NCBI RefSeq assembly: GCF_002086285.1
Contig: NZ_MVHU01000014.1
Location: forward strand, 46,719-110,718
Direction: 5' to 3'
From: Mycolicibacter kumamotonensis
GTDB lineage: Bacteria > Actinomycetota > Actinomycetes > Mycobacteriales > Mycobacteriaceae
Length of the DNA stretch: 64,000 bases
Shown piece by piece: positions 24,842-34,683 of the stretch. The position numbers and the translations under genes are program-made. Every line of letters starts with the position of its first letter. The stretch's first letter is position 1. Under the pieces are notes generated by a model. That model worked only from the letters and a program-made list of their open reading frames with translations, was not told the DNA's origin and ran no database searches.

Positions 24842-25645
24842 GTGACAGCTCCTACGCGTCCCCGCCTGGCTGATTTCGCCCGTGATCGGCTGCTACCGCC
24901 GCTGGTGATGGTCGGCGGATTTTTCCGGATGTGTGCGCTGACCGCGCGGGCCCTGTTCCTGCCGCCGTTCCAGTGGCGCGAGACGCTCCAGCAGGGCTGG
25001 TTCATCACCAGCGTCGCCCTGGTGCCGACCATCGCGGTCGCGATCCCGCTGACCGTGCTCCTGGTCTTCACGCTGAATATCCTGTTGGCCCAGTTCGGCG
25101 CTGCCGACGTATCGGGTGCCGGCGCCGGCATCGCGGCCGTCACCCAGCTGGGTCCGCTGGTCACCGTGCTGGTGGTGGCCGGCGCGGGTTCGACCGCGAT
25201 CTGCGCGGACCTGGGCGCGCGCACCATCCGCGAGGAGATCGACGCGATGGAGGTGCTCGGCATCGACCCGATCCATCGCCTGGTGGTGCCGCGGGTGATC
25301 GCGGCCACCGTGGTCGCACTGTTGCTCAACGCGCTGGTGATCGTCATCGGCCTGTTCGGCGGATTCCTGTTCGGGGTGTACCTGCAGAACGTGTCCGGTG
25401 GCGCCTACCTGTCCACGCTGACGTTGCTGACCGGCCTGCCCGAGGTGGTCATCTCGACGGTCAAAGCCAGCGTCTTCGGACTTATCGCAGGCTTGGTTGG
25501 TTGTTATCGGGGTCTTACTGTTCGCGGCGGGTCGAAAGGGCTCGGTACGGCCGTGAACGAGACGGTCGTGTTGTGCGTGCTCGCGCTGTTCGCCGTGAAC
25601 GTGGTGCTGACCACGATCGGCGTGAAGTTCGGAACGGGGACCTGA
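24842..25645 (+). CDS. yrbE1A: Mce1 transport permease YrbE1A
   Basis: 267 residues from GTG 24842, after GGGGAGGGGGG. This MlaE-type permease has about six hydrophobic helices. The conserved loop GSTAICADLGARTIREEIDAMEVLGID, shortened here to its EIDAMEVLG core, couples to the ATPase, as in ABC permeases. The C-terminus FAVNVVLTTIGVKFG matches YrbE1A. It forms the inner-membrane channel with YrbE1B and the MceG ATPase, which is not encoded in the window. Confidence 0.95.
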   Translation: MTAPTRPRLADFARDRLLPPLVMVGGFFRMCALTARALFLPPFQWRETLQQGWFITSVALVPTIAVAIPLTVLLVFTLNILLAQFGAADVSGAGAGIAAVTQLGPLVTVLVVAGAGSTAICADLGARTIREEIDAMEVLGIDPIHRLVVPRVIAATVVALLLNALVIVIGLFGGFLFGVYLQNVSGGAYLSTLTLLTGLPEVVISTVKASVFGLIAGLVGCYRGLTVRGGSKGLGTAVNETVVLCVLALFAVNVVLTTIGVKFGTGT

Positions 25646-25646
25646 C

Positions 25647-26516
25647 ATGTCGACATCGGCAGTGCTGCGGGCCCGGTTTCCCGGGCTGATCGCGAACTAT
25701 CACCGCTACGTCGGGGCGGCCGGGCGTTCGCTCGACAAGAGCGGCCAGATGGGCTGGTTCTTCCTGACGGCGATGCGGCAGATCCCGTGGGCGCTGCGCC
25801 GATACCGCAGGGAGTCGCTGCGCCTCATCGCCGAATTGGGCATGGGCACCGGCGCGATGGCGGTGATCGGCGGCACCGTGGCCATCATGGGCTTCGTGAT
25901 GCTGGCCGGCGGCTCACTGATCGCCATCCAGGGCTTCACCTCGCTGGGCAACATCGGCGTGGAGACCTACACCGGTTTCGCCGCGGCGCTGGTCAACGTC
26001 CGGGTGGTCGGCCCGGTCAACGCCGGCATCGCCCTGGCCGCGACGGTCGGCGCGGGAGCCACCGCCGAACTCGGCGCGATGCGGATCAGCGAGGAGATCG
26101 ACGCGCTCGAGGTGATGGGGATCAACTCCATCTCCTACCTGGTGTCGACCCGCGTGGTGGCCGGCTTCACCGTGATCATCCCGCTGTACGCGCTAGCGCT
26201 GATCATGGCGTTCGCCTCACCGCAGATCGTCACGACGCTGTTCTTCGGACAGTCGTCGGGCACCTACGACCACTACTTCCGAACCTTCCTGCGCCCCGAC
26301 GACGTGTTCTGGTCGTTCATGGAGACCATCTTGATCGCGGTGGTGGTGATGGTGACGCACTGCTATTACGGGTTCAACGCCAGTGGCGGCCCGGTCGGTG
26401 TGGGCGCCGCGGTGGGCCAGTCGATGCGACTCTCGCTGATCTCTGTGCCGACAGTCGTCTTGTTCGCCGCGTTGGCGCTCTACGGCGTCGACCCCAACTT
26501 CAACTTGACGATGTGA
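25647..26516 (+). CDS. yrbE1B: Mce1 transport permease YrbE1B
   Basis: 289 residues, starting 1 nt after the YrbE1A stop. Hydrophobic MlaE-type permease with the coupling loop LGAMRISEEIDALEVMGINS and the C-terminal segment YYGFNASGGPVGVGAAVGQS, both typical of YrbEB proteins. It pairs with YrbE1A in the Mce1 lipid importer. Its stop codon overlaps the mce1A start by one base, so the operon is translationally coupled. Confidence 0.95.
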   Translation: MSTSAVLRARFPGLIANYHRYVGAAGRSLDKSGQMGWFFLTAMRQIPWALRRYRRESLRLIAELGMGTGAMAVIGGTVAIMGFVMLAGGSLIAIQGFTSLGNIGVETYTGFAAALVNVRVVGPVNAGIALAATVGAGATAELGAMRISEEIDALEVMGINSISYLVSTRVVAGFTVIIPLYALALIMAFASPQIVTTLFFGQSSGTYDHYFRTFLRPDDVFWSFMETILIAVVVMVTHCYYGFNASGGPVGVGAAVGQSMRLSLISVPTVVLFAALALYGVDPNFNLTM

Positions 26517-27736
26517 TGGCGATGGCAACTGGGAGACAGAACAAATCGCAGACCCCGCCCTATCGCATCGCGGGCGTGGTGACCGTCGCCGTCCTGCTGC
26601 TCGTCACCGGCCTGGTGTACGGCCAGTTCCGCGGGGCGTTCACCAAAACGACGTCGCTGACCATGGTGGCGCCCCGGGCCGGCCTGGTGATGGATCCGGG
26701 TGGACCCGTGACCTACAACGGGGTGCAGATCGGGCGGGTGTCCGCTATCACCCCGACGGAGTACGAGAACAAGCCGGCCGCCAAGTTCACCCTCGACGTG
26801 AACCCGGACTACATCAAGCTGATCCCGTCCAACGTCGAGGCCAACATCATGGCGACGACGTTGTTCGGCAACAAGTACGTGGCGCTGACCGCGCCGGAAA
26901 ACCCGACCCCGCAACGCATCACCACCAAGCACATCATCGCGACGTCGGTGACGACGGAACTCAACACCTTGTTCGAGACGGTGACCAAGCTTTCCGAGAG
27001 CGTGGACCCGGTCAAGCTGAACCTCACGTTGCACGCCGCCGCGGAGGCGCTGACCGGCCTCGGGAACAAGTTCGGCGAATCCCTGGTCAACGGCAATGCG
27101 ATCCTCGACGACGTCAACGCCCGGATGCCCTCGTTCCGGCGCGACCTCAAGGGCTTCGCGACCCTCGGCGACGTCTACGCCGACGGCGCGCCGGATCTGG
27201 TCGGCTTCCTGGAGACCTCGCCCACCACGGTGAAGACGATCACCACGCAGCAGAAGCAACTGGACGCCGCACTGCTGGGCGCGGCCGGCGTGGGCAACCT
27301 CGGTGCCGACATCACCGACCGCTTCGGGCCCTACCTGCGGGCCGTGTTCTCCGACCTGGTTCCGGTGTCGGCACTGCTGGACGAGTACAGCCCGGAACTG
27401 TTCTGTGCCATCCGCAATCTCGCCGAGGGGGCGCCAAAGGTGTACGAATTCCTCGGTGGTGGAGACGGTTACGCGCTCGACACCGTCAGTGAGCTGGTCA
27501 GCCCGGCCAACCCCTACATCTACCCGGACAACCTGCCGCGCTACAACGCCCGCGGCGGGCCAGGCGGGGCACCGGGCTGCTGGCAGGAGATCACCCACGA
27601 TTTCTGGCCGGCGCCGTACCTGGTCGCCGACACCGGCGTCAGCCAAGCACCGTACAACCATTTCGAGGTCGGATCGCCCTGGGCCATCGATTACGTCTGG
27701 GGCCGCCAAGTCGGGGATAACACGATCAACCCATGA
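26516..27736 (+). CDS. mce1A: Mce1A, Mce-family substrate-binding protein
   Basis: 406 residues from ATG 26516 (ATG 26522 is an alternative). One N-terminal membrane helix (VVTVAVLLLVTGLVYG), then the MlaD/Mce domain with TYNGVQIGRVSAITP, then a long helical region to about residue 300. The C-terminal Mce1A-type region contains YSPELFCAIRNLAEGAPKVY and GAPGCWQEITHDFWPAP. In the Mce1 complex the six Mce proteins form a tunnel through the periplasm that carries fatty acids from the outer membrane. Overlaps mce1B by ATGA. Confidence 0.94.
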   Translation: MAMATGRQNKSQTPPYRIAGVVTVAVLLLVTGLVYGQFRGAFTKTTSLTMVAPRAGLVMDPGGPVTYNGVQIGRVSAITPTEYENKPAAKFTLDVNPDYIKLIPSNVEANIMATTLFGNKYVALTAPENPTPQRITTKHIIATSVTTELNTLFETVTKLSESVDPVKLNLTLHAAAEALTGLGNKFGESLVNGNAILDDVNARMPSFRRDLKGFATLGDVYADGAPDLVGFLETSPTTVKTITTQQKQLDAALLGAAGVGNLGADITDRFGPYLRAVFSDLVPVSALLDEYSPELFCAIRNLAEGAPKVYEFLGGGDGYALDTVSELVSPANPYIYPDNLPRYNARGGPGGAPGCWQEITHDFWPAPYLVADTGVSQAPYNHFEVGSPWAIDYVWGRQVGDNTINP

Positions 27737-28761
27737 ACATCACCAGGACTGCAGTCAAACTCGGCATCGTCGGCACGGTGCTGCTGCTCTTCACGGTCGG
27801 CTTGGTCGTGGTGTTCGGCCAGGTCCGGTTCGACCGGACGGCCAGCTACTCCGCCGAATTCACCAATGCCAGCGGCCTGCGCCAGGGCCAGTTCGTCCGC
27901 GCCTCCGGGGTGGAGATCGGCAAGGTCAAAAAGGTCCGCCTGGTCGACGGCGGACGGCGGGTCGTGGTGGATTTCAACGTCGACCGTTCACTGCCGCTGT
28001 ACCAGTCGACCACCGCGCAGATCCGTTACGACGACCTCATCGGTAACCGCTACCTGGAGCTCAAGCGGGGTGAAGGTGAGGGTGCGGATCAGCGGCTGCC
28101 CGCTGGCGGGTTCATTCCGGCCTCTCGCACCCAGCCCGCGCTCGATCTCGACGCGCTGATCGGTGGTTTCAAGCCGGTGTTCCGGGCGCTGGATCCCGAC
28201 AAGATCAACACGATCGCCTCGTCGATCGTCACCGTCTTCCAGGGACAGGGCGGGACCATCAACGACATCCTGCAGCAGACCGCGCAGCTGACCGCGCACA
28301 TCGCCGACCGCGACGCCGCGATCGGCGAGGTGGTCAAGAACCTCAACACGGTGCTGGACACCGCGGTCCGACACCGCAAGACGTTCGACGAGACCGTGGA
28401 CAACTTCGACAAGCTGGTCAAGGGGCTCAACGACCACCGCAGCGGCCTGGCCTTCGGCACCGCCGAATTCGGTAACGCCGCCGGCAATCTGGCCGACCTG
28501 CTGGCCGACAACCGTCCGCAGCTGCACAGCATCTTCCCGGTGGCGGGCCCCGAGCCTCCGGACCGCATGGCCGACGTCGAGGGTCTGTTGGAGCGGATCC
28601 CGAAGGCGCTGAAGCTCATCGGCCGAACCGGCGTCTACGGTGACTTCTTCAACTTCTACATCTGCGACGCGACCATCAAGCTTCCGGGCCTGCAGCCCGG
28701 CGGACCGGTGCGCAACGTCCGGCTCTGGCAGCAGCCGACCGGGAGGTGCACGCCCCAGTGA
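27733..28761 (+). CDS. mce1B: Mce1B
   Basis: 342 residues. A single N-terminal membrane segment (GIVGTVLLLFTVGLVVVFG), then the Mce domain with ASGVEIGKVKKVRL and YDDLIGNRYLELKRG, followed by the coiled, helix-rich part including LDALIGGFKPVFRALDPDKI, which is diagnostic for MceB. FNFYICDATIKLPG near the C-terminus carries the single conserved Cys. Part of the hexameric Mce1 tunnel. The stop overlaps the mce1C GTG. Confidence 0.94.
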   Translation: MNITRTAVKLGIVGTVLLLFTVGLVVVFGQVRFDRTASYSAEFTNASGLRQGQFVRASGVEIGKVKKVRLVDGGRRVVVDFNVDRSLPLYQSTTAQIRYDDLIGNRYLELKRGEGEGADQRLPAGGFIPASRTQPALDLDALIGGFKPVFRALDPDKINTIASSIVTVFQGQGGTINDILQQTAQLTAHIADRDAAIGEVVKNLNTVLDTAVRHRKTFDETVDNFDKLVKGLNDHRSGLAFGTAEFGNAAGNLADLLADNRPQLHSIFPVAGPEPPDRMADVEGLLERIPKALKLIGRTGVYGDFFNFYICDATIKLPGLQPGGPVRNVRLWQQPTGRCTPQ

Positions 28762-30356
28762 GGACCCTGGAACCGCCCAACCGGGCACGGATCGGCGTGA
28801 TCGGCATCATCACGGTCGCGCTGGTGACACTGGTGGGGCAGAGCTTCACCTCGGTGCCGATGCTGTTCGCCGAGCCCAGCTACTTCGGCGAGCTCTCCGA
28901 CACCGGCGGGCTCAGCCCGGGAGACAAGGTCCGTATCGCGGGCGTGGACGTCGGCAAAGTGCAGAGCCTGTCCATCCAGGGCGATCACGTCCTGGTGCGG
29001 TTCTCCGTGGGCGCCCACCCGATCGGCACGGACAGCCAGATCGGGGTGAAGACCGATACCATCCTGGGCCGCAAGGTCTTGGCGATCGATCCCAAGGGGG
29101 AGAAGAGGGTAGCGCCGCAGGGGGTGCTGCCGCTGGGACAGAGCACCACGCCCTACCAGCTCTACGACGCGGTCTTCGACGTCACCAAGGCCGCCGGCGG
29201 CTGGGACATCGACACCGTCAAGCGGTCGCTGAAGGTGCTCTCCGAAACCGTCGAGGAGACCGCCCCCGACCTGAGCGCCGCGCTCGACGGCGTCGCCAAG
29301 TTCTCCGACACCATCGGCAAGCGCGACGACGAGATCACCCATCTGTTGGCCCAGGCCAACCAGATCGCCGCCGTGATGGGCGACCGCAGCGGCCAGATCG
29401 ACGCGGTGCTGCGCAACACCCAAACCCTGGTGGCGGCGTTCAACCAGCGCAGTCAGGCCATCTCGGCGCTGCTGGGCAACATCGCCTACTTCGGTGAACA
29501 AGTGCAGGGCCTGGTCAAGGACAACCCGGGCCTGGATCTGCACCACGTATTCGAAGAGGCCCAGAACATCACCTCGATGCTGGCCAGGCGCCAAGACGAG
29601 CTGCGCGACATCCTGACGACCTTGGGCCGCTACCTGACGATCGTCAACGACACGATCGCCTCGGGACCGTACTTCAAGGTCTCGGCGCTCAACGTGATCC
29701 CGTTCTGGATTCTGCAACCGTGGGTCGACGCGGCGTTCAAGAAGCGCGGCATCTCCCCGGAGGAGTTCTGGCGCAACGCCGGCCTGCCGGAGTTCCGCTA
29801 CCCCGACCCCAACGGGACCCGGTTCGCCAACGGTGCACCGCCGCCCGCGCCGCAGGTGATCGAGGGCACGCCCGAGCACCCCGGACCGGCGGTCGCGCCG
29901 GGTTCGCCGTGCTCGTACGCGCCGGCGGCCGGACTGTTCCCGACTCCGGGCAACCCGCTGCCCTGCGCGAACCTGGACCCGAACGCGGGACCGTTCGGCC
30001 CGAGCGGACCGTACCCGGGCCCGACCGACGTGCTGGTCTCGCCGCCGAACCCGGACGGCTTGCCGTCGACGCCGGGGATTCCGATCGCCGGTCGGCCAGG
30101 CGAGACACCGCCGGTGGTGCCGGGCACTCCGGTACCGATGCCCGACGCCAACCCCGGGGCCCGCTCCGAACCGATGGGCCCGATGCCCGGTCCCGCTCCG
30201 GCCAACCCGGGTGCGGCGCCTCCGCCGGCACCCCGGCAGCCCGGCCCGCCGGCACCGCCCGGTCCGGGCAACCAATTGCCGGCGCCATTCATCACACCCG
30301 GTGAAGGCGGAAACAGTCAGCCGGGCGGCGGCGGCGGCTCGCTGGAAGGGAGGTAG
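28758..30356 (+). CDS. mce1C: Mce1C with proline-rich tail
   Basis: 532 residues from GTG 28758, which overlaps the mce1B stop as GTGA; GTG 28746 is possible but would extend into mce1B. The start RTLEPPNRARIGVIG matches Mce1C. The Mce domain (KVRIAGVDVGKVQSLSI), then the MceC helix region (AALDGVAKFSDTIGKRDDEI). From about residue 355 the protein is very rich in Pro, Gly and Ala (PPPAPQVIEGTPEHPGPA and similar), a low-complexity tail of roughly 170 residues. Part of the Mce1 tunnel; the tail may lie outside the barrel. Confidence 0.93.
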   Translation: MRTLEPPNRARIGVIGIITVALVTLVGQSFTSVPMLFAEPSYFGELSDTGGLSPGDKVRIAGVDVGKVQSLSIQGDHVLVRFSVGAHPIGTDSQIGVKTDTILGRKVLAIDPKGEKRVAPQGVLPLGQSTTPYQLYDAVFDVTKAAGGWDIDTVKRSLKVLSETVEETAPDLSAALDGVAKFSDTIGKRDDEITHLLAQANQIAAVMGDRSGQIDAVLRNTQTLVAAFNQRSQAISALLGNIAYFGEQVQGLVKDNPGLDLHHVFEEAQNITSMLARRQDELRDILTTLGRYLTIVNDTIASGPYFKVSALNVIPFWILQPWVDAAFKKRGISPEEFWRNAGLPEFRYPDPNGTRFANGAPPPAPQVIEGTPEHPGPAVAPGSPCSYAPAAGLFPTPGNPLPCANLDPNAGPFGPSGPYPGPTDVLVSPPNPDGLPSTPGIPIAGRPGETPPVVPGTPVPMPDANPGARSEPMGPMPGPAPANPGAAPPPAPRQPGPPAPPGPGNQLPAPFITPGEGGNSQPGGGGGSLEGR

Positions 30357-30362
30357 CCGGAC

Positions 30363-31928
30363 GTGAGTACCGCTTTCGACATCCGCAACGTGCGACTGCC
30401 CCAGATGTCGCGTGCGACGGTCATCGTGGGTTCCGCGTTGCTGGTGGTGGCGTTGCTGGCCGGCTTCGGCGGCCTGCAACTGTTCCGCAAGCTCACCAGC
30501 AATACCGTGGTCGCCTACTTCCCGGAGACCGATGCGCTCTACCCCGGTGACGCGGTCCAGATCATGGGCGTGCGGGTGGGTGCGATCGACAAGATCGAGC
30601 CGGCCGGCGACAAGATGAAGGTCACCCTGCACTACAAGAACAAGTACAAGGTGCCGGCTGACGCCAAGGCGATCATCCTGAACCCGACCCTGGTGGCCTC
30701 GCGCAACATTCAGCTGGAGCCGCCCTACCGGGGCGGCCCGGTGCTGGCCGACAACGCGGTGATCCCCGAGGAACGCACCGAGGTTCCGGTCGAGTGGGAC
30801 ACGCTGCGCAACGACGTCACCAACATCATCACCAAGCTGGGCCCGACCAAGGAGCAGCCGAAGGGACCGATCGGCGAAGCGATCGAGACCTTCGCCGACA
30901 GCCTGGCCGGCAAGGGCGAGCAGCTCAACACGACGTTCAGCAGCCTCTCGGATGCGCTGACCGCGCTGAACAAGGGCCGCGGGGATTTCTACGCCGTGAC
31001 CCGGAGCCTGGCCCTGTTCGTCCGGGCGCTGGACCACAACGATCAGCAGTTCGTCGCGCTGAACCGGGATCTAGCCAGGTTCACCAGCAACCTGACCAGC
31101 ACCGATCAGGCCCTCGCGCATGCCGCCGACCAGTTCTACGCCACCATGACGATCATCCGGGCGTTCTTGAACCAGAACCAGGAGCCGCTGGTCAAGAGCA
31201 TCGACAACCTCGCCCAGGTGACCACGGCCATCACGCAGCCGGACCCGCTGGAGGGCTTCGAGACCGCGTTGCACGTGCTGCCGAACGTGTTGGCCGGGGC
31301 GGGCGAGATCTACCACCCCGCCCAGGGCGCGGTCACCGGTTTCCCGGTGCTGCCGAGCTTCGCCAACCCGATGCAGTTCATCTGCAGCGCGATCCAGGCC
31401 GGTAGCCGGCTGGGCTACCAGGACTCGGCCGAACTGTGTGCGGAGTATCTCGCCCCGGTTGCCGACGCGATCAAGTTCAACTACCTGCCGTTCGGTATCA
31501 ACATCTGGACGAGCGCCTACACCACGCCCAAGCAGATCGCCTACTCCGAGCCTCGGCTGCAGCCGCCGCCGGGATATAAGGACACCACCGTCCCGGGGAT
31601 CTGGGTTCCGGACACACCGCTGTCGCACAAGAACTCCCAGCCGGGATGGATCACCGCACCCGGGATGCAGGGTGTGCAACCCGGCCACGACACCGAGCGG
31701 CTGTTGACGCCGGAGTCCCTGGCGCAGTTGATGGGCGGTCCGGATCCGGCGCCGATCCAGTCCCAGTACCAGACCCCGCCCGGGCCGCCGAACGCCTACG
31801 ACGAGGCTCCCGGTCCGCTGCCGTTCGTCGGCCAGCCGCCCGGGGTGGCTCCGATCCCGCCGCCCCCGCCGGGACCCAACGTGATCCCGGGCCCGGTGGC
31901 ACCGCTTCCCCCGCGAGGTGAGGGCTGA
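30363..31928 (+). CDS. mce1D: Mce1D
   Basis: 521 residues from GTG 30363 behind GGAAGGGAGG. Membrane helix at about 18-38 (VIVGSALLVVALLAGFGGLQ), then the Mce domain with VQIMGVRVGAIDKIEPAGDK. LVASRNIQLEPPYRGGPVLA is the Mce1D motif. The helical region runs to about residue 300, and NYLPFGINIWTSAYTTPKQ precedes a proline-rich end. Part of the Mce1 hexamer. Its stop overlaps the mce1E start by one base. Confidence 0.94.
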   Translation: MSTAFDIRNVRLPQMSRATVIVGSALLVVALLAGFGGLQLFRKLTSNTVVAYFPETDALYPGDAVQIMGVRVGAIDKIEPAGDKMKVTLHYKNKYKVPADAKAIILNPTLVASRNIQLEPPYRGGPVLADNAVIPEERTEVPVEWDTLRNDVTNIITKLGPTKEQPKGPIGEAIETFADSLAGKGEQLNTTFSSLSDALTALNKGRGDFYAVTRSLALFVRALDHNDQQFVALNRDLARFTSNLTSTDQALAHAADQFYATMTIIRAFLNQNQEPLVKSIDNLAQVTTAITQPDPLEGFETALHVLPNVLAGAGEIYHPAQGAVTGFPVLPSFANPMQFICSAIQAGSRLGYQDSAELCAEYLAPVADAIKFNYLPFGINIWTSAYTTPKQIAYSEPRLQPPPGYKDTTVPGIWVPDTPLSHKNSQPGWITAPGMQGVQPGHDTERLLTPESLAQLMGGPDPAPIQSQYQTPPGPPNAYDEAPGPLPFVGQPPGVAPIPPPPPGPNVIPGPVAPLPPRGEG

Positions 31929-33097
31929 TGAGACGGACAACAGCGATGAAGACGGTCAGCCGGCGGGGTTGGCAGGCCCTGGTGCTGCTGATGGTGGCGC
32001 TGACGCTGACCTCGTGCCGGGACTGGCGCGGTATCGCCAACGTTCCGCTTCCGGGCGGGCCCGGCAGCGGCGCCGGTTCCTACACCGTCTACGTGCAGGT
32101 TCCGGACACCCTCGCGCTCAGCGGCAACAGCCGGGTTCTGGTCGCGGACGTGTTCGTCGGCGCGGTCGACCAGATCGAGTTGAAGAACTGGGTCGCGACC
32201 CTGAAGCTCAAGCTCAACAAGGACGTCCATCTGCCGCGCAACGCCACGGCGAAGATCGGGCAGACCAGCCTGTTGGGGTCTCAGCACATCGAACTCTCGT
32301 CGCCGCCGAACCCGGAAGGGGAGCTCAAGGACGGCGACACGATCGGGCTGAACAATTCGTCGTCGTTCCCGACGATCGAGCGGACGCTCGCCGGAATCTC
32401 CTTGCTGCTGCACCGGGGCGGCTTGTCCGACCTGGAGACCATCACCACCGAATTCAACGCGGTGGTGGGTGGCCGTGCCGAGCAGATCCGGGCCTTCCTG
32501 AACAAGCTGGACACGTTCATCGTCTCGCTCAACGAGCAGCGGGACGACATCACCCATGCCATCGACTCCAGCAACCGCCTGCTGAGTTACTTCGCCGCGC
32601 ACAACGACGCCATCGATCGGGTGCTGACCGACTTCCCGCCGCTGTTCGAGTACTTCAACGCCCAGCAGCAGATCTTCATCGACGCCATCGACGGACTCGG
32701 CCAGATGGGCCGGGCGACCAACGAACAGATCGCCCCGATCCGGTCCGACCTGCACAAGGTGCTGACGTCGATGCAGTGCCCGGCGCGTGAGCTCCGGAAG
32801 GCGTCGCCGTACATTCCCGACCTGTTGCAGGTCATGATCACCGCGCCGTACCACGTCGACGGTGCCTTCAAGGCGGTGCGAGGCGACTTCATCAACTCCT
32901 CGCTGGTCGTGGACCTGACCTACGCGTCGATCGACAACGCGATCCTGACCGGCACCGGGTTCTCGGGGATGCTGCGGGCGCTCGAACAGTCCTTCGGCCA
33001 CGATCCGGAGAAGATGATCCCGGACGTCCGGTACACCCCGAACCCCGCCACCGCTCCCGGCGGTCCGTATGTGGAAAGGGCTGACCGGAATTGCTGA
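31928..33097 (+). CDS. lprK: Mce1E lipoprotein (LprK)
   Basis: 389 residues from ATG 31928 (ATG 31946 also possible). The signal peptide ends in the lipobox LTSC, so the mature protein carries a lipid on Cys. GIANVPLPGGPGSGAGSYTV is the usual MceE start, then the Mce domain with SLLGSQHIELSSPP. In the Mce1 system this lipoprotein is the anchored member of the hexamer. It overlaps mce1F by 7 bp. Confidence 0.94.
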   Translation: MRRTTAMKTVSRRGWQALVLLMVALTLTSCRDWRGIANVPLPGGPGSGAGSYTVYVQVPDTLALSGNSRVLVADVFVGAVDQIELKNWVATLKLKLNKDVHLPRNATAKIGQTSLLGSQHIELSSPPNPEGELKDGDTIGLNNSSSFPTIERTLAGISLLLHRGGLSDLETITTEFNAVVGGRAEQIRAFLNKLDTFIVSLNEQRDDITHAIDSSNRLLSYFAAHNDAIDRVLTDFPPLFEYFNAQQQIFIDAIDGLGQMGRATNEQIAPIRSDLHKVLTSMQCPARELRKASPYIPDLLQVMITAPYHVDGAFKAVRGDFINSSLVVDLTYASIDNAILTGTGFSGMLRALEQSFGHDPEKMIPDVRYTPNPATAPGGPYVERADRNC

Positions 33098-34683
33098 CAC
33101 CTCAGATCAAACGGCAGCTGATGATCTTCACTGTCCTGACCGTCGCCGCGCTGGCGGTGCTGGGCGTGTACTACCTGCGGCTGCCGAGCCTGGCCGGCCT
33201 CGGCCAGTACACCCTCAAGGCGAACCTGCCCGAGGCGGGCGGCCTGTACAAGACCGCCAACGTCACCTACCGCGGCACCATCATCGGCAGGGTCACCGCC
33301 GTCGAGCCGACCGAGACGGGCGCGCAGGCGACGATGCAGATCTCCGACAAGTACAAGATCCCGGTCGATGCGACGGCAAACGTGCATTCGGTGTCGGCGA
33401 TCGGTGAGCAGTACCTGGATCTGGTCTCGACGGGAAACCCCGGCCAGTACCTGAAGAAGGGCCAGACGATCACCGAGGGCACGGTGCCGTCGGCGATCGG
33501 TCCGGCCCTCGACGCCGCCAACCGTGGCCTGGCCGCGCTGCCGACCGGCAAGATCAGCGCGGTCCTCGACGAGACGGCGACGGCCGTCGGCGGGCTGGGG
33601 CCGGCACTGCAACGGCTGGTCGACTCGACCCAGGCGATCGCCGGCGACCTCAAGGCCAACCTCGGCGACATCGACGACATCATCGACAGGTCGGCCCCGA
33701 TCATCGAAAGCCAGGTCCAGTCGGGCGACGCGATCATGCAGTGGGCGCGCAACCTCAACCTGCTCAGCGGCCAGGCCGCGAGCCGGGACGAGACGGCCAA
33801 GCACATCCTCAACGAGCTGCCGCCGCTGATCGACCAGGTGCACACGGTGTTCAGCGACTCCAAGGACAGCCTGCCGCAGATGATGGCGAACGCGGCGATC
33901 CTGACCGAGATGGCCAAGCGCTACAACCGCAACATTGAACAGGTGTTGGTGTTCCTGCCGCAGGCCGGTTCCATCGTCCAGACGGTCAGCTCGACGTTCC
34001 CGGGGCGCGCATCAATAGACGTGGCACTCGGGGCCTTCCCGGGCCCGGTTTTCCCGATCCCGATTCCGGGCCTGAGCCTGGGCTACCCGCCGCCGTGTCT
34101 GACCGGCTACCTGCCGGCATCGGAGTGGCGGGCGTTCGCCGACACCAGTCCCGCCGACCTCCCCGACGTCTCCTGCCGGATTCCGCAGGACACGCCGTCG
34201 AACAACGTGCGCGGCGTCCGCAACATCCCGTGTGTCGACGTGCCGGGCAAGCGGGCCCCGACGCCGAAGGAATGCCGCAGCGACAAGCCCTACATCCCGC
34301 TGGGCACCAACCCCTGGTACGGCGACCCGAACCAGATCCGCAACTGCCCGGCACTGGGGGCGCGCTGTGACCAGCCCGTCGAACCCGGCCACGTGATCCC
34401 GGCGCCGTCGATCAACACCGGCCTCAACCCGCTACCGGCGGATATGGTGCCCCCGACGCCGCCGCCGCTGAACGACCCGCTGACCCGGCCGGGTACCGGT
34501 AGCGTGCAGTGCAACGGGCAACAACCGAACCCCTGCATCTACACACCGGGTGGGGGTCCCGCTGCAATCTACAATCCACAGAGTGGCCAGGCGGTGGGGC
34601 CGGACGGCGTCGAATACTCCGTCGAGAACTCGACCAACATAGGAGACGACGCATGGAAGGGGATGCTGGCACCGTTCCGGTGA
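33091..34683 (+). CDS. mce1F: Mce1F
   Basis: 530 residues from TTG 33091, which lies inside the end of mce1E. Membrane segment MIFTVLTVAALAVLGVYYL, Mce domain with GLYKTANVTYRGTIIGRVTA and VSAIGEQYLDLVSTG. The Mce1F core PPCLTGYLPASEWR and SDKPYIPLGTNPWYGDPNQI is almost unchanged from M. tuberculosis. Ends with a proline- and glycine-rich tail. Its last 31 bp overlap the next gene. Confidence 0.94.
   Translation: MLTPQIKRQLMIFTVLTVAALAVLGVYYLRLPSLAGLGQYTLKANLPEAGGLYKTANVTYRGTIIGRVTAVEPTETGAQATMQISDKYKIPVDATANVHSVSAIGEQYLDLVSTGNPGQYLKKGQTITEGTVPSAIGPALDAANRGLAALPTGKISAVLDETATAVGGLGPALQRLVDSTQAIAGDLKANLGDIDDIIDRSAPIIESQVQSGDAIMQWARNLNLLSGQAASRDETAKHILNELPPLIDQVHTVFSDSKDSLPQMMANAAILTEMAKRYNRNIEQVLVFLPQAGSIVQTVSSTFPGRASIDVALGAFPGPVFPIPIPGLSLGYPPPCLTGYLPASEWRAFADTSPADLPDVSCRIPQDTPSNNVRGVRNIPCVDVPGKRAPTPKECRSDKPYIPLGTNPWYGDPNQIRNCPALGARCDQPVEPGHVIPAPSINTGLNPLPADMVPPTPPPLNDPLTRPGTGSVQCNGQQPNPCIYTPGGGPAAIYNPQSGQAVGPDGVEYSVENSTNIGDDAWKGMLAPFR

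Noticed and set aside
24624..24845. A 73-codon frame in the gap before yrbE1A
   Set aside because: GTG start without RBS, runs through the predicted mce1 promoter and into the yrbE1A start; no recognisable protein.
28656..31037. A 793-codon open frame on the minus strand opposite mce1C and mce1D
   Set aside because: It is antisense to two genes with certain homology; long open antisense frames are normal in high-GC DNA. No RBS or known domain.
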